Assembly (NCBI GenBank): GCA_964019055.1
Contig: OZ025215.1
Location: forward strand, 10,956,208-11,020,207
Source of the DNA: Anthopleura xanthogrammica
Lineage: Eukaryota > Cnidaria > Anthozoa > Actiniaria > Actiniidae
Direction: 5' to 3'
DNA: 64,000 nucleotides
This document shows positions 63,478-64,000 of the stretch, piece after piece. The notes under the pieces are model-generated. The model was not told the DNA's origin and ran no database searches. It was given only the letters and a program-made list of their open reading frames with translations. Positions within the stretch are counted from its first letter, which is position 1; the number at the start of each line of letters is the position of its first letter. The translations under genes were made by a program, and so were the position numbers.

Positions 63478-64000
63478 GTAATACATAAAATTAATAGGAA
63501 TAAGAAGGATGAAGGACTAACATCCAAAACGTCAATACAGTTCCAAACTTTTTTCACTGTGTTTAAGTTCCCTTCTTATTCACTTGTTGTATCCAACACA
63601 CCAATTCAGTGCAAACTAGTTATCGTTAGTTATTATTAGGTAATACATATTCTTTCAAGATGGGCTTGACAAGAATCCCCCTCTCACATCACCCCACCCA
63701 GGCCCCTCTCCCTAAGACGTTTCAGAGCCTCTAAGCCCAATGACAGATAAAATCTAAAAGATATCCCAAGTTAGTTGAAATTTTACTGTGCTTAGACGAC
63801 AAGCATGTTTAAAGGTACATTGAATGGCTATAATCTTATCTGATTGGCTAACAAACTTAGGATCTTTTTTAGACTAAGACTGAGTGCCCAGATAAGGACA
63901 TCATTGTTCTGAAAAAAAATCCTCTTTGACCCTGTGTGGCAGACATGATGTCTCCTTGCTTCTCACATATCTAATCCCAGTTTGAATCTTGTGACTTAAT
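63478..64000. other. CEP78 intron 9 (incomplete)
   Basis: Continues CEP78. A fragment GAAGGACTAACATCCAAAACGTC near 63510 is a diverged relative of the palindrome core at 5965-6143. Nothing else seen. Confidence 0.5.

Overview
This window is animal nuclear DNA. It is AT-rich, its genes have many short exons with GT-AG introns, and it carries clear orthologs of metazoan genes (RAD54L, ALKBH7, CEP78, a Tctex1 dynein light chain). Dense foldback/MITE-like elements and a Pax-type paired domain would suit an early-branching marine invertebrate, perhaps an anthozoan cnidarian. The sequence alone does not fix the species.

Layout. 1-5203 is an almost identical copy of 21330-26041. It holds nested TA-flanked transposons and a paired-domain ORF that sits inside a terminal-inverted-repeat (TIR) element. 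Copy 1 runs into a 200-N assembly gap (5204-5403). 5.4-10.6 kb holds repeats, including a ~760-bp array of an 8-bp unit. 10.6-35.1 kb is a tandem family, all on the + strand, of essentially intronless GTPases related to guanylate-binding proteins (GBPs): six largely intact ORFs, one of them frameshifted, plus one 5'-truncated and one 60-bp broken copy. It is interrupted by a second 8-bp array, a 1.9-kb (TATTC)n satellite and the 5-kb duplication. 37.4-64 kb is ordinary gene-dense sequence: RAD54L (26 exons, complete), ALKBH7 (minus strand, 5 exons), a CCCH zinc-finger/LRR protein (9 exons) head to head with ALKBH7, a single-exon Tctex1-domain gene (minus strand), and the 5' nine exons of CEP78, which runs off the end.

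Main point of interest. The GTPases join a GBP/atlastin-type G domain and a helical region to a hydrophobic segment, followed at once by a short C-terminal domain that reads as a peptidase S74 / intramolecular chaperone auto-processing (ICA) domain. The Ser-Asp...Lys pattern used for self-cleavage in phage tailspikes and in the membrane transcription factor MYRF is present in every copy that has the domain in frame. The inference is a membrane-tethered GTPase whose C-terminal domain may trimerise and cut next to the membrane. Members differ in whether they carry an N-terminal signal peptide and whether they keep the S74 part. The S74 coding block is nearly identical between members whose GTPase parts have diverged, which suggests gene conversion. 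Upstream regions share kappaB-, GAS- and ISRE-like motifs, consistent with, but not proof of, an inducible immune family.

Second point of interest. A complete Pax-type paired domain (both PAI and RED halves) is encoded inside a TA-flanked element whose ends begin CAGT, as in Tc1/mariner transposons, and no DDE catalytic domain is visible.
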